NCBI RefSeq assembly: GCF_001042475.2
Contig: NZ_LECW02000001.1
Span: 248,001-312,000 of the forward strand
Origin: Bacillus glycinifermentans
GTDB taxonomy: Bacteria > Bacillota > Bacilli > Bacillales > Bacillaceae
DNA length: 64,000 bases
Reading direction: 5' to 3'
The translations under genes and the position numbers were made by a program. Below the pieces are notes generated by a model. That model was not told the DNA's origin. It searched no databases and worked only from the letters and a program-made list of their open reading frames with translations. Every line of letters starts with the position of its first letter. The first letter of the stretch is position 1. Below, piece after piece: positions 36,548 through 45,788 of the stretch.

Positions 36548-37939
36548 CTATTCTTCCTCTAATTTAGCCCCAAACTTGAATGATAAACCGACGCCATCTG
36601 CCGCATAGATTTCATTTTCCAAACCGACACTGCCCCCAACCCCTACACTTCCTATAGAAACACCTAAACCAACATAGGGATCTATATCAATGTTGAACCA
36701 TTCTTTTAACGGTTCATAACCAAACCAATTTAAAGGATTTACGGTTATCTCAGCCTCAGCAACACTTGCTTCGCCTCCTATGGAAGCAGTGTATTCGGAA
36801 ATGTTTGCATTTGCCTGCGCATGACCAAATTTGGCTTCAAAAGAAACTGGGGATTTTTCATGTCCAATTTCTGCGTCTATTATATCACCTTCTATTTTTA
36901 AACCGACTGTTTCTCCAGCTAAAATATATTTTGGTGTATCTTGAAGTTTGGGGATTGCGGTGGTGAACTTCGCATCTATTGCTTTAAAGGAAGTAGGCTT
37001 TTCGGACATCCCTTTGTCTCTAAATGCTTTATTTGTGTCGAATAAGCTTAACTCGCCTTTAATTGTTAATCCCCCATCTACTTTTACAGATCCATACACA
37101 TTACCTGCTCCATAGAATCCTAAAAGACCGCTCTTATCATATGTATATTCAATTTTTTCATTTTTCTTTTTTAAACTGCTTTTAACTTCTTTTTCATCTT
37201 CAGAAGATGTTTGATCACTGTTTTTTATGATCTTTTCCAGCATTCGTTGCATTGGGCTATCGTCAATCCCATCTATTGTTGAACTGTCGCCCGTTTTACT
37301 CTTTTGTGCCAATACCGACCCGCTCTGATACTCCTGTATCTCAATCCTCGGCCCCGTATACATCTTCTCCAGCTGCTCGACATACTGCATCATCGTGTCC
37401 AAATCCTGCCTCGCCGCTTCCAGCGCTTTCGTCTGTTCGCGGTCAAAGGTGTGGAGTTTTTCGAGCGTGTCGCTGATTTGTCTTTGGGCTTTTTTGGCGT
37501 TTTCGTTGACGGCGGTGTCATCTAAGGTGGGGAGGCTGACGATGTGGCTGACGGTGGCGGCTGTCATATTTGCTTTTGCCGTCAGTCTGGCTGTCAGCGA
37601 TTCGGCCTGGCTGACGCCGTCATGGAGTTCGTTTTCGAGAAAGCTCTGTGAGATGAATCCGTCTTGGTTGGGTTCCAGGGAGTGAAGGGCGCTTTTCGTC
37701 TTTTCTAAAATTCCTTTATAGTCTGAGATAAAAGATTCATAAAAAAGAAGAAAAGTCGTGTGGCACTCTTCATAGAAGGAACGGATCGCTTCGCCGCCTG
37801 CGCCTTTTAAAGCGTCGTCGAGAGAGGCGATGCTTTTGACGCTTTGTTTGACTTTTGAAATGTCGTCTTTCTGATTTTTCAATTCGGAGAGCGTTTGGTC
37901 AAGGCTGTTTTGAAAGCCCTGAACATCTAACATTTTCAA
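36548..37939 (-). CDS. LXG-domain polymorphic toxin (type VII secretion substrate)
   Basis: A 463-aa protein. Residues 1-205 are a helical, coiled-coil LXG domain (LDVQGFQNSLDQTLSELKNQ at the start) that directs export through the Bacillus type VII (Yuk/Ess) system. A linker (about 205-260) leads to a C-terminal tip of about 200 aa rich in Gly, Ala and beta-prone residues (GNVYGSVKVDGGLTIKGE, YVGLGVSIGSVGVGGSVGLE). No nuclease, deaminase, ADP-ribosyltransferase or NADase motif is visible. The LXG half is GC-rich like the chromosome and the tip is AT-rich, with the change near 37300. The TTG start 37939 has GAAGGGA upstream; ATG 37933 is the alternative. Targets and activity are unknown. Confidence 0.82.
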   Translation of the reverse strand: MKMLDVQGFQNSLDQTLSELKNQKDDISKVKQSVKSIASLDDALKGAGGEAIRSFYEECHTTFLLFYESFISDYKGILEKTKSALHSLEPNQDGFISQSFLENELHDGVSQAESLTARLTAKANMTAATVSHIVSLPTLDDTAVNENAKKAQRQISDTLEKLHTFDREQTKALEAARQDLDTMMQYVEQLEKMYTGPRIEIQEYQSGSVLAQKSKTGDSSTIDGIDDSPMQRMLEKIIKNSDQTSSEDEKEVKSSLKKKNEKIEYTYDKSGLLGFYGAGNVYGSVKVDGGLTIKGELSLFDTNKAFRDKGMSEKPTSFKAIDAKFTTAIPKLQDTPKYILAGETVGLKIEGDIIDAEIGHEKSPVSFEAKFGHAQANANISEYTASIGGEASVAEAEITVNPLNWFGYEPLKEWFNIDIDPYVGLGVSIGSVGVGGSVGLENEIYAADGVGLSFKFGAKLEEE

Positions 37940-37955
37940 TGCGATTCCCTTCCTT

Positions 37956-38234
37956 CTACTTCGTTTTGATGGATGATGCCAGCTTTTTATCTGTATCCTT
38001 CATCGTCTCTACGGCTGATTCGGTTTGGGCGATTTGTTTTGAGAGCGCTGAAGCGTAGGCTGCTGTCAGCTTTTTCAAGTCTTTGTTCATGTCTTCGATT
38101 TTGTCGGCGACATCGAGCTTATTTTGGCCTTTAATGTCCGTCGGAACACTTGGCTTGATCGCGTGTGCCGAATGCTTCAGCTTTGAGAGTGCTTGTTTGA
38201 CTTCACCAGTTTTGACTTTGATTTCTTGGCTCAT
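37956..38234 (-). CDS. YwqI-like (DUF5344) small helical partner
   Basis: A 92-aa, highly charged helical protein (VKTGEVKQALSKLKHSAHAI, ALSKQIAQTESAVETMKDTD) of the type encoded in front of Bacillus LXG toxins (YwqI/YxiC group). These WXG100-like helical-hairpin partners are thought to bind the LXG domain and form the secretion signal. It is the second gene of the operon, 16 bases before the toxin. Confidence 0.78.
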   Translation of the reverse strand: MSQEIKVKTGEVKQALSKLKHSAHAIKPSVPTDIKGQNKLDVADKIEDMNKDLKKLTAAYASALSKQIAQTESAVETMKDTDKKLASSIKTK

Positions 38235-38248
38235 GTTTTCAGACTCCT

Positions 38249-38635
38249 TTAGTGATGAGCTTTTTTCTCTTCTTTTTCCAGCTTTTCAATCTTTTTATGA
38301 AGCGAGCTGATGTCTTTGCCGAGCGAGTCGATTTCGTTGCTTAATGATTTGATGCGCTCGTGTAATTTTTTAAACAGATCATCAAATTGCTTCCCGCAAA
38401 TATCGTCATAGGCTGATTTCATATCGTTTCTGACGTTTTTAAAAGAGTCGGCAAGACTGCCCTGCCACGTCGTTGAAGAAAGTCCGGGCTTTTTTATGCT
38501 GCTTTTCGAATCGTTGAATTCCTCTCTTACGCCTGTCAGTTCGGTTTCGCAATTTTTCAGCTGTACCAGCTCTTCTTTTTTGATGTTAAGAGTGCCTTGC
38601 ATGGTAAATAGCTTCGTTTTTTCCCAGATGATCAT
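38249..38635 (-). CDS. YwqH-like (DUF5082) small helical partner
   Basis: A 128-aa coiled-coil protein with a WQG-type turn in the middle (STTWQGSLADSFKN), as in WXG100-like proteins, and a long C-terminal heptad region (IKSLSNEIDSLGKDISSLHKKIEKLEKEEKK). It belongs to the YwqH/YxiB group at the head of LXG operons. ATG 38635 is chosen because AGGAGGTGG lies 7 bases upstream; an in-frame start 30 bases earlier has none. It is the first gene of the operon. Confidence 0.78.
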   Translation of the reverse strand: MIIWEKTKLFTMQGTLNIKKEELVQLKNCETELTGVREEFNDSKSSIKKPGLSSTTWQGSLADSFKNVRNDMKSAYDDICGKQFDDLFKKLHERIKSLSNEIDSLGKDISSLHKKIEKLEKEEKKAHH

Positions 38636-39081
38636 GATCTGCCACCTCCTAATGACTTGATTCAAATGGCATATTGGTATTTATTCAAAAAAGGACCTTT
38701 TTAATGTTACTACATGGTATAAATAAGTTGAATAGGAAAAATGAACCGTTACCATAACCCTGAAAGTCGCGTGGTATATGGAAAAGCTGAAACATTCAGC
38801 GATCTGCACTCTATCAACCAACAGATAGACCTAAAGAACTAGTTCTTCGGTTATGATATTTATTTACTTTTTCGAGAAATTTAAGGTTATGTTAAGAAAA
38901 AAATGGGCGAACAAGGTTTTTCATCCGAAATGTCAAATAGTTTAGGTGTTTCATATACACAAAGAGGAAAAGGGGACAAAGACTTCTCCAACGTCTGTAT
39001 CAGAAGCTATAGAAAATATAATGCTGAAATCGAACCGTTTGAAACCGCTGTCTTGTTTCCTGTATCAACAGGGGGATGAAG
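38636..39081. other. Intergenic region between the LXG operon and the sugar-sensing operon
   Basis: About 446 AT-rich bases between divergent operons. It must hold both promoters, but no good -35/-10 pair was recognised on either strand. A perfect 14-bp palindrome AAGAACTAGTTCTT (38834-38847) is the most distinct structure. Short open frames here show no coding signature. Confidence 0.5.
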
Positions 39082-40080
39082 ATGAAAAAGCTGCTGATGG
39101 TATATGCGGTCTTGCTTTGTTTGTTGTTTGTTTATGTCTATAATTATTCCCGCGGCGAAAAAGCCGCTTCAAATGAAGGAGGCGGGCCTTTAACAGGGAG
39201 TCTGTCGGAAAAGTTTGTGATGGTGACGTTTCAATCCGGGATTGAATATTGGAAAAGCGGTTTGAAAGGCTTTGAAGATGCTGCACAGCTTTTCAATGTG
39301 TCTGTCGAATATCGAGGTGCGGCTCATTATGATGCCCATGAACAAATGACCGTGCTGGAGCAGGTTATCGCCAAAAAACCGGCGGGGATCGCGGTTTCGG
39401 CGATTGATCCGAAGGCACTCGATTCCGTTATCAACAAAGCGCACGAACAGGGGATTCCAATCGTTCTTTTTGATTCAGACGCGCCCGGGAGCAACGCTTC
39501 GACATACATCGGCACGAATAACAGGGACGCCGGCGCCGCGGCCGCCCATAAAATGGCAAAGCTTTTGAACGGAAAAGGGGAGACGGCCGTGATCACTCAG
39601 CCTCATCAATACAATCATCAGGAAAGGACGAAGGGCTTTAAAAAAACGATCGAACAGAGCTATCCGGAGATGAAGGTTGCTGCGGTTCTCGACGGAAAAG
39701 GGGATGAACTCGCTTCGAAAAAACAGGCTGAAGCATTATTGAAGAAAAATCCGCACATCAAGGGGATTTTCACGACTGAAGCGAATGGCGCCAGCGGGGT
39801 GGCACAGGCTGTGAAAGCCGCCGGATTGACAGAAAAAATCAGTATCATCGGCTTTGATAAAGACAAAAAAACGCTGGACGGCATCAAAGATGGATCGATT
39901 GCCGCAACCCTCGGCCAGGACACGTGGCAGATGGGCTACTGGTCGCTTCATATGCTGTTCCTTTCGAGCCGCCATTTCCCGCCTGATATGAAAACCGCAC
40001 GTCCGCTTCCGTCGTCGATCGATACGGGCATTACGATGATCACAAAGGAAAATGTAGAAGCCTACTATGCGAATGATTAA
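39082..40080 (+). CDS. Membrane-anchored sugar-binding sensor (XylFII-like)
   Basis: A 332-aa periplasmic-binding protein of the RbsB/XylF type (type I fold; DSDAPGSNASTYIGTNNRDAG block, HQERTKGF, GIFTTEANGASGVAQAV). Instead of a lipobox it has an uncleaved-looking N-terminal membrane anchor (LLMVYAVLLCLLFVYVYNYS) without cysteine at the expected place. Its 3' end overlaps a sensor kinase gene. This matches the known XylFII-LytS-YesN three-component systems in which an anchored binding protein presents the sugar to the kinase. ATG 39082 is favoured because GGGGG lies 6 bases upstream; ATG 39076 abuts it. Confidence 0.8.
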   Translation: MKKLLMVYAVLLCLLFVYVYNYSRGEKAASNEGGGPLTGSLSEKFVMVTFQSGIEYWKSGLKGFEDAAQLFNVSVEYRGAAHYDAHEQMTVLEQVIAKKPAGIAVSAIDPKALDSVINKAHEQGIPIVLFDSDAPGSNASTYIGTNNRDAGAAAAHKMAKLLNGKGETAVITQPHQYNHQERTKGFKKTIEQSYPEMKVAAVLDGKGDELASKKQAEALLKKNPHIKGIFTTEANGASGVAQAVKAAGLTEKISIIGFDKDKKTLDGIKDGSIAATLGQDTWQMGYWSLHMLFLSSRHFPPDMKTARPLPSSIDTGITMITKENVEAYYAND

Positions 40081-41830
40081 GCTTGTGATCAACAATGCGC
40101 CGATCCGCTATAAGCTGATCAGCCTTTTGCTTTTGATCAGCATGCTGCCGTCGATCGGTCTTGGCATTCTGTCGGGGTGGGCGGTTGAAAGCACCATCGA
40201 AAAACAGGTGATCGACCATACGCTGCAATTAATCGGCGAAGTGAATAAGACGACAGAGGTCTATGTCAGCCACATGCAGAACCTGACATATTTGATTTCG
40301 ACGAATGACGAAATGGAAGCGTTTTTTCGTCATCAAAAAGAAGACGGTGAAGCTGATTATAAGAGGCGGACGTTTTTGCAGGGGCTGACCTCTTTATACT
40401 CTGAAGCGGCGGGCATTCTCGTTGTCAATGACAGAGGGGACATGATCAGCAATGAGATGTATGAACGGACAAAGACCGATTTGACGGAGGAGCCGTGGTA
40501 TCGGGAGGCCGTGAAGAATGAAGGGATTTTCAAGATGATCGGTAAGCCCGTTAACCGGAATATCAGAAGCCATGTCGGCTACGGGGAAGACGAAGTCGTC
40601 ACAGCCGTCAGAGCCGTGATCGATCCGGAGACGCAGCGTGTCAAAGGCGTCATTTTAATCGATCTGAAGCTGAGGGTGCTTGCTGAAGCGACGAAAAATA
40701 TCCGTTTGGGTAAAACGGGTTATTTGCTGATTATGGATGAAAACGGCGGCAATATTTATTCACCGGAATCTTCGCAGTTGTTTTTGCCGAAGGAGTGGTT
40801 TCAAAAGAAAAGCTCAGGGAACTTTACGAAGCGGATCAAAGGAGAGGAGTACCAGTTTATTTATGAGACTTCCGGTTTTACGAACTGGACGACGATCGGC
40901 GTCTTTAAAACGGGTGAACCGGTCTTCGAAGTGAAGGAAATCCACTTATACGTGATGCTGTTTTTATTTACGGCGGCGTTTTTGGGAATGACGGCTTCCT
41001 ATTATTTGTCCCATTCGATGTCAAAGCCGATTTTGAAGCTGAATTCTTTTATGCAAAAAGCAGAAGGCGGAGACTTTTCGACGCTTTACGAAGAGGACAG
41101 GCAGGATGAAATCGGCCTTTTGGGAAGAAGCTTCAACAGCTTGATGCTCAGGATCAAAGAGCTGATTTCATTAACCGAAAAACAGGAGCGGCAAAAACGG
41201 GAGGCCGAATTAAGAGTTTTGCAGGCGCAAATCAACCCCCATTTTCTCTATAACACCTTGGATACGATCAACTGGATGGCGAGAAAAAAAGGAGCGCATG
41301 AAGTGACAGACTTGGTGCAGGCTTTATCAAAGCTGTTTCGCATATCGTTAAGCAAGGGCCGGGACATCATTCCTTTATCAGACGAATTCGCCCATGTTGA
41401 AAACTATTTGAAAATCCAAAAAGCAAGATACCGGGATAAGCTGAATTATTCGATTGTCCCGCCTGCAATAGAGGGTGAGCGCTTTATCCTCAAGCTCGTC
41501 CTACAGCCCATTGTGGAAAACGCGATTTATCACGGCATTAAAGAAAAGAAGGGGCCGGGGCATATCAGCATCAAAGGAGAAGAAGCAGACGGCTGTCTGA
41601 TCATACGCGTTGAAGATGACGGAGCCGGAATGGATGCGTCTGCATTAGAGCGTATTTCCAGGCAGTTAAAAATGAGGGAAAGCACGGAAGGCTACGGAAT
41701 GATCAATGTTCATGAACGGATTCTCCTTACCTTTGGGGAGCCGTACGGTTTAACGGTCGAAAGCCAAAAAGGAGCGGGAACCTCTGTTACGATCCGGCTG
41801 CCGATTTTAAAAGGGAGTGAATGCACTTGA
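40067..41830 (+). CDS. YesM/LytS-type sensor histidine kinase
   Basis: A 587-aa membrane kinase: a first helix at about residues 15-37, an extracellular Cache-like domain, a second helix at about 285-310, HAMP (SHSMSKPILKLNSFMQKAEGGD), His_kinase motif LQAQINPHFLYNTLDTINW with the phosphorylated His, and an ATPase domain (PIVENAIYHGIKEKKGPG, DDGAGM). It overlaps the sensor gene before it by 14 bases and the regulator gene after it by 10, so the three are translated as a unit. It should phosphorylate the adjacent YesN-type regulator when the sugar is bound. Confidence 0.88.
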   Translation: MRMIKLVINNAPIRYKLISLLLLISMLPSIGLGILSGWAVESTIEKQVIDHTLQLIGEVNKTTEVYVSHMQNLTYLISTNDEMEAFFRHQKEDGEADYKRRTFLQGLTSLYSEAAGILVVNDRGDMISNEMYERTKTDLTEEPWYREAVKNEGIFKMIGKPVNRNIRSHVGYGEDEVVTAVRAVIDPETQRVKGVILIDLKLRVLAEATKNIRLGKTGYLLIMDENGGNIYSPESSQLFLPKEWFQKKSSGNFTKRIKGEEYQFIYETSGFTNWTTIGVFKTGEPVFEVKEIHLYVMLFLFTAAFLGMTASYYLSHSMSKPILKLNSFMQKAEGGDFSTLYEEDRQDEIGLLGRSFNSLMLRIKELISLTEKQERQKREAELRVLQAQINPHFLYNTLDTINWMARKKGAHEVTDLVQALSKLFRISLSKGRDIIPLSDEFAHVENYLKIQKARYRDKLNYSIVPPAIEGERFILKLVLQPIVENAIYHGIKEKKGPGHISIKGEEADGCLIIRVEDDGAGMDASALERISRQLKMRESTEGYGMINVHERILLTFGEPYGLTVESQKGAGTSVTIRLPILKGSECT

Positions 41831-43008
41831 GTGAAGAATGGCGCGTACTGATTGCCGATGATGAGCCTTGGATCAGGGAGGGGATACGCGATGCCGTTTC
41901 ATGGGAGCGATACCGCATGGAGGTGGCGGCAGAGGCGGAAAATGGAGAGGAAGCTTTTGAGCTCGCCCTTAAACATTCGATCGATTTATTGATCGTCGAC
42001 TTGAACATGCCGATCGTAAACGGTTTGACGCTGATGAAGAAGCTTCGTCAGGCGCTGCCGCTGTGCCGGTTTGTCATCGTGACGGGCTATGATCAGTTTT
42101 CATACGCCCAGGAGGCGATTCGCTTACAGGTCGATGATTATTTGCTTAAGCCCGTGGAACCGGGCCAGCTTGACCAGGTGCTTCGGAATATCAGCAGCTC
42201 GCTTGCCGCTGAAAAAAAGAAGCAGCGCGACCAATTGCATATTCAAAAAAACCTCAGCCTTCTGAAAGAGCATGTCTTTCAACATTGGGTAAGAGGGCAG
42301 ATTCGCGAAGAGGAAGTCTGCGCACAGCTCGAAAGCCTCCGGCTTCCGCCGCGGATACCGGACATGCTCGGCGTCGTCAGCACCGGAAATGTATCGATCG
42401 AGCCGGATCACGTGAAACAACAAGCCGAACGTTTTTTCAAGGAAGAGCCTGAAGCAGCCGTTGTTTTCGGAGACGGTCATCTTGTAGGAGTTTGTTTATG
42501 GCGCGTCATGACGGAAAAAGAACAAAGGGCGTTTGAGGAGATGATGAAGGGCGGGTTACATGCCGGTGTTTCCTCCTGCTTCATCAACCTTGCAGAAATG
42601 GAGCAAACCGTACCTGAAGCGTATCAATTTTGCAGGGAAAAGGCCGCACGGTCCTTCAATGGATCACCGGTTGTAGCCCGCGCCAAGGAATATATGCAAA
42701 AGCATTTTGCTGAAAGGGATTTTTCCTTAATGCAGACGGCAGATGCCCTGCAAGTCTCGGCCGTCTATTTGAGCCGGATGATGAAGCGCGAGCTCGGGAT
42801 GACGTTTGTGCAGCTGCTGACGGAGATGCGCATGCAAAAAGCGGTTCACCTTTTGAAAACGACGTCATTGCCGATTCATGATATCGCAGAGCAAACCGGC
42901 TATGATACGCAGCACTATTTCAGCACCATTTTTAAAAAAACGATCGGGGTAACGCCGAACCAGTACCGCCGTATGTCGGGAATTGAACAAACGGGTAGAA
43001 AATTGTAA
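41821..43008 (+). CDS. YesN-type response regulator with AraC DNA-binding domain
   Basis: A 395-aa regulator: receiver domain at residues 1-125 (IADDEPW acidic pair, phospho-acceptor Asp in LLIVDLNMP, Lys in LLKPVEPG), a variable middle region, and a C-terminal AraC-type double helix-turn-helix (ADALQVSAVYLSRMMKRELG, HDIAEQTGYDTQHYFSTIFKK). The start ATG lies inside the end of the kinase gene with AAAGGGAG upstream. The most likely target is the ABC transporter operon that begins 127 bases downstream. Confidence 0.88.
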   Translation: MHLSEEWRVLIADDEPWIREGIRDAVSWERYRMEVAAEAENGEEAFELALKHSIDLLIVDLNMPIVNGLTLMKKLRQALPLCRFVIVTGYDQFSYAQEAIRLQVDDYLLKPVEPGQLDQVLRNISSSLAAEKKKQRDQLHIQKNLSLLKEHVFQHWVRGQIREEEVCAQLESLRLPPRIPDMLGVVSTGNVSIEPDHVKQQAERFFKEEPEAAVVFGDGHLVGVCLWRVMTEKEQRAFEEMMKGGLHAGVSSCFINLAEMEQTVPEAYQFCREKAARSFNGSPVVARAKEYMQKHFAERDFSLMQTADALQVSAVYLSRMMKRELGMTFVQLLTEMRMQKAVHLLKTTSLPIHDIAEQTGYDTQHYFSTIFKKTIGVTPNQYRRMSGIEQTGRKL

Positions 43009-43022
43009 TGTAAGCGCTTTAA
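43009..43022. promoter_or_regulatory. cre site for CcpA upstream of the sugar ABC transporter
   Basis: TGTAAGCGCTTTAA, directly after the regulator stop codon, matches the cre consensus TGWAAGCGCTTWCA at 13 of 14 positions. It predicts glucose repression of the transporter operon. Confidence 0.7.
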
Positions 43023-43135
43023 AAAAAGTCTGATTTTTATAAAAATAGTTAATTAATTCAAAAGACGGATATCGCCGGGAAATGGTACAGTTGGCTTGAT
43101 TCACGATGGGAGAAATGAAAAGGGGGATATGAAGC

Positions 43136-44215
43136 GTGAAGAAATGCTGGCTGTTGACTGCATTGCTGTTGCTTTGTCTAACGGTTGCCGCCTGCTCGGG
43201 CAATCAGGCGAGCGGAGGGAAAGAGAAAGGCTATGTCGGAATTTCGATGCCGACGAAATCTTCTGAACGCTGGGTGTATGACGGGAAGTACATGGTGAAA
43301 GAGTTTGAAAAGCTTGGGTATAAAACGGATCTTCAATATGCGGAAGACGTGGTCGAAAACCAGGTATCACAAATTGAAAACATGATCACGAAAGGCGTCA
43401 ATGTCCTCGTGATCGCTTCGATTGACGGGGAAGCGCTGACAGACGTCCTCGAAAAAGCGAGCAAACAGGATATCAAAGTCATTTCTTACGACAGACTTCT
43501 CATGAACAGCGAGCATGTCGACTACTATGCGACATTTGACAATCACAAGGTCGGCGAGCTTCAAGGGAAATATATCGAAGAAAAGCTCGGCTTAAAAGAC
43601 GGAAAAGGCACGTTTAACATTGAACTATTCGCCGGATCGCCCGACGATAATAATGCGCACTTTTTCTTTGACGGTGCCATGTCTGTTTTGAAGCCTTATA
43701 TCGATTCCGGGAAGCTGAAGGTCTTAAGCGGCCAGACCTCGTTTGAGCAAGGAGCAACATTAAGGTGGGACGGCGCGACCGCCCAAGCGCGGATGGACAA
43801 TCTGCTGAGCGCCCATTATACGAAGGCGAAGCTGGATGCAGTGCTTTCGCCGTATGACGGGATCAGCATCGGCATCATTTCATCGTTAAAGGGAGCCGGC
43901 TGCGGAACGGATAAAAAGCCGCTGCCGGTCATCACCGGACAGGATGCAGAGCTTGCTTCGGTCAATTCGATCATGAAAGGCGAGCAGACGTCAACGATCT
44001 TTAAAGATACGAGAGAGCTGGCGAAAAAAGCCGTCGAGATGACGACATCGGTCTTAAAGGGCGAAAAAGCCGAGGTCAATGATGCAAAGACGTATGACAA
44101 CGGAAAAAAAGTCGTCCCGTCTTATTTGCTTGAGCCTGTCGTCGTCGATAAAGAGAACTACAAAAAGGTTTTGGTAGAAAGCGGTTACTATAAAGAATCG
44201 GAATTAGGGAAGTGA
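43136..44215 (+). CDS. Monosaccharide-binding lipoprotein (ChvE-like)
   Basis: A 359-aa solute-binding lipoprotein: signal peptide with lipobox VAAC near residue 20, then a ChvE-type fold ([59 protein letters not shown]). ChvE relatives bind galactose, arabinose, xylose or glucose, and the actual sugar cannot be read here. GTG start after AAAGGGGGATATGAAGC. It is the first gene of the transporter operon and, unlike the sensor at 39082, is lipid anchored for transport. Confidence 0.88.
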   Translation: MKKCWLLTALLLLCLTVAACSGNQASGGKEKGYVGISMPTKSSERWVYDGKYMVKEFEKLGYKTDLQYAEDVVENQVSQIENMITKGVNVLVIASIDGEALTDVLEKASKQDIKVISYDRLLMNSEHVDYYATFDNHKVGELQGKYIEEKLGLKDGKGTFNIELFAGSPDDNNAHFFFDGAMSVLKPYIDSGKLKVLSGQTSFEQGATLRWDGATAQARMDNLLSAHYTKAKLDAVLSPYDGISIGIISSLKGAGCGTDKKPLPVITGQDAELASVNSIMKGEQTSTIFKDTRELAKKAVEMTTSVLKGEKAEVNDAKTYDNGKKVVPSYLLEPVVVDKENYKKVLVESGYYKESELGK

Positions 44216-44219
44216 CGTC

Positions 44220-45788
44220 ATGCCGGATGTCATTTTGGAGATGAGAGGCATCACAAAAGAGTTTCCGGGCGTCAAAGCGCTTAAAAGTGTAAACCTGTGC
44301 GTCAAATCGGGCGAAATCCATGCGCTGTGCGGGGAAAACGGTGCCGGAAAATCGACGCTGATGAAGGTGTTAAGCGGCGTATATCCTTACGGAACGTACA
44401 CGGGTGATATTTTATACAAAGGGGAAGTCTGCCGGTTTAAGAATATTAAGCAAAGCGAGGAAGCGGGAATCGTTATCATTCACCAGGAGCTTGCGCTGAT
44501 CCCCGAGCTTTCCATTGCGGAAAATCTGTTTTTAGGAAATGAACAGGCAAAAAGAGGCGTCATCAACTGGCGGAAAACAAAGCAGGAAACGCTCGAATTG
44601 ATGAAAAAGGTCGGCCTTCACGAATCGCCCGACACGCTGATTTCGCAAATCGGTGTCGGAAAACAGCAATTGGTGGAAATTGCGAAAGCGCTCGCTAAAA
44701 AGGTGCAGCTGTTGATTCTGGATGAGCCGACTGCCGCTTTGAACGAGTCTGACAGCGAAAATTTACTCCAGCTTTTATTGGAGCTGAAACGGCAGGGGAT
44801 TTCCTCGATTATGATTTCCCATAAATTAAATGAGATTACGAAGGTAGCGGATTCGATAACCGTGCTCAGGGACGGTCAGACGATTGAAACCCTTGACGTG
44901 AAAAGCGGGGAATTGACGGAAAACCGGATCATTAAGGGTATGGTCGGACGTGAACTGCAAAACCGCTATCCCGGTAGAAACGCACGTATCGGTCAGGTCA
45001 TATTTGAAGTAAAAGACTGGACCGTCCATCATCCTCTCAGGCAGGAGCGGAAAGTCGTCAAGAACGCCAATCTGTCCGTCAGAAAAGGCGAGATTGCAGG
45101 AATCGCCGGATTGATGGGGGCAGGCAGAACAGAGCTTGCGATGAGCATCTTCGGCCGTTCTTACGGGAAAAACATTTCCGGCACGCTCACAAAAGACGGC
45201 CGGGAATTGAACATCAAAAATACCGGGGACGCCATCAAAAACGGCATCGTTTATGTGACCGAAGACCGCAAAGGAAACGGCCTGATTTTAATGAACAGCA
45301 TTAAAGAAAACATCACCCTGGCAAAACTGGAAAAAGTGTCGCGCCGCATGGTGTTGGATGAGCGGAAAGAAAAACATGAAGCAGAAGACTTCCGCAAAAA
45401 ATTAAACATCAAAACGCCGTACGTGTATCAGCAAACGGGAAATTTAAGCGGGGGAAATCAGCAGAAGGTCATGCTGAGCAAATGGATCTTTGCAGAGCCC
45501 GATATTTTAATCCTTGATGAACCGACACGTGGGATTGATGTCGGCGCCAAATACGAAATCTATGCGATCATCAATCAGCTGGCCGAAGAAGGAAAAGCGG
45601 TGATCATCATTTCATCCGAACTTCCCGAACTGCTCGGAATGTGCGACCGGATCTATACGATGTGCGAAGGTGCGATCACTGCGGAATTTGCCAAAGAAGA
45701 TGCCGACCAGGAGCGGCTGATGAAATACATGACCATCCGAACGGAGAAAGGGGGAGAGGCGTATGCAGACACCGGTGCAAACCGATAA
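44220..45788 (+). CDS. Sugar ABC transporter ATPase, duplicated nucleotide-binding domains (GguA/XylG-like)
   Basis: A 522-aa fused ATPase: Walker [10 protein letters not shown] and Walker [12 protein letters not shown] in the first half, a degenerate Walker [11 protein letters not shown] in the second, followed by [14 protein letters not shown] and [16 protein letters not shown]. This is the carbohydrate (CUT2) arrangement. It starts 4 bases after the binding-protein gene and overlaps the permease gene by 26 bases. Confidence 0.92.
   Translation: MPDVILEMRGITKEFPGVKALKSVNLCVKSGEIHALCGENGAGKSTLMKVLSGVYPYGTYTGDILYKGEVCRFKNIKQSEEAGIVIIHQELALIPELSIAENLFLGNEQAKRGVINWRKTKQETLELMKKVGLHESPDTLISQIGVGKQQLVEIAKALAKKVQLLILDEPTAALNESDSENLLQLLLELKRQGISSIMISHKLNEITKVADSITVLRDGQTIETLDVKSGELTENRIIKGMVGRELQNRYPGRNARIGQVIFEVKDWTVHHPLRQERKVVKNANLSVRKGEIAGIAGLMGAGRTELAMSIFGRSYGKNISGTLTKDGRELNIKNTGDAIKNGIVYVTEDRKGNGLILMNSIKENITLAKLEKVSRRMVLDERKEKHEAEDFRKKLNIKTPYVYQQTGNLSGGNQQKVMLSKWIFAEPDILILDEPTRGIDVGAKYEIYAIINQLAEEGKAVIIISSELPELLGMCDRIYTMCEGAITAEFAKEDADQERLMKYMTIRTEKGGEAYADTGANR

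Noticed and set aside
36548-37939. LXG protein as a YwqJ-type deaminase or a nuclease toxin
   Set aside because: The C-terminal tip has no HxE/PCxxC deaminase motif and no His-rich nuclease motif.
38946-39143. 65-codon plus-strand frame before the sugar-sensor gene
   Set aside because: It overlaps the start of the sensor gene in another frame, has no ribosome binding site and no recognisable composition.
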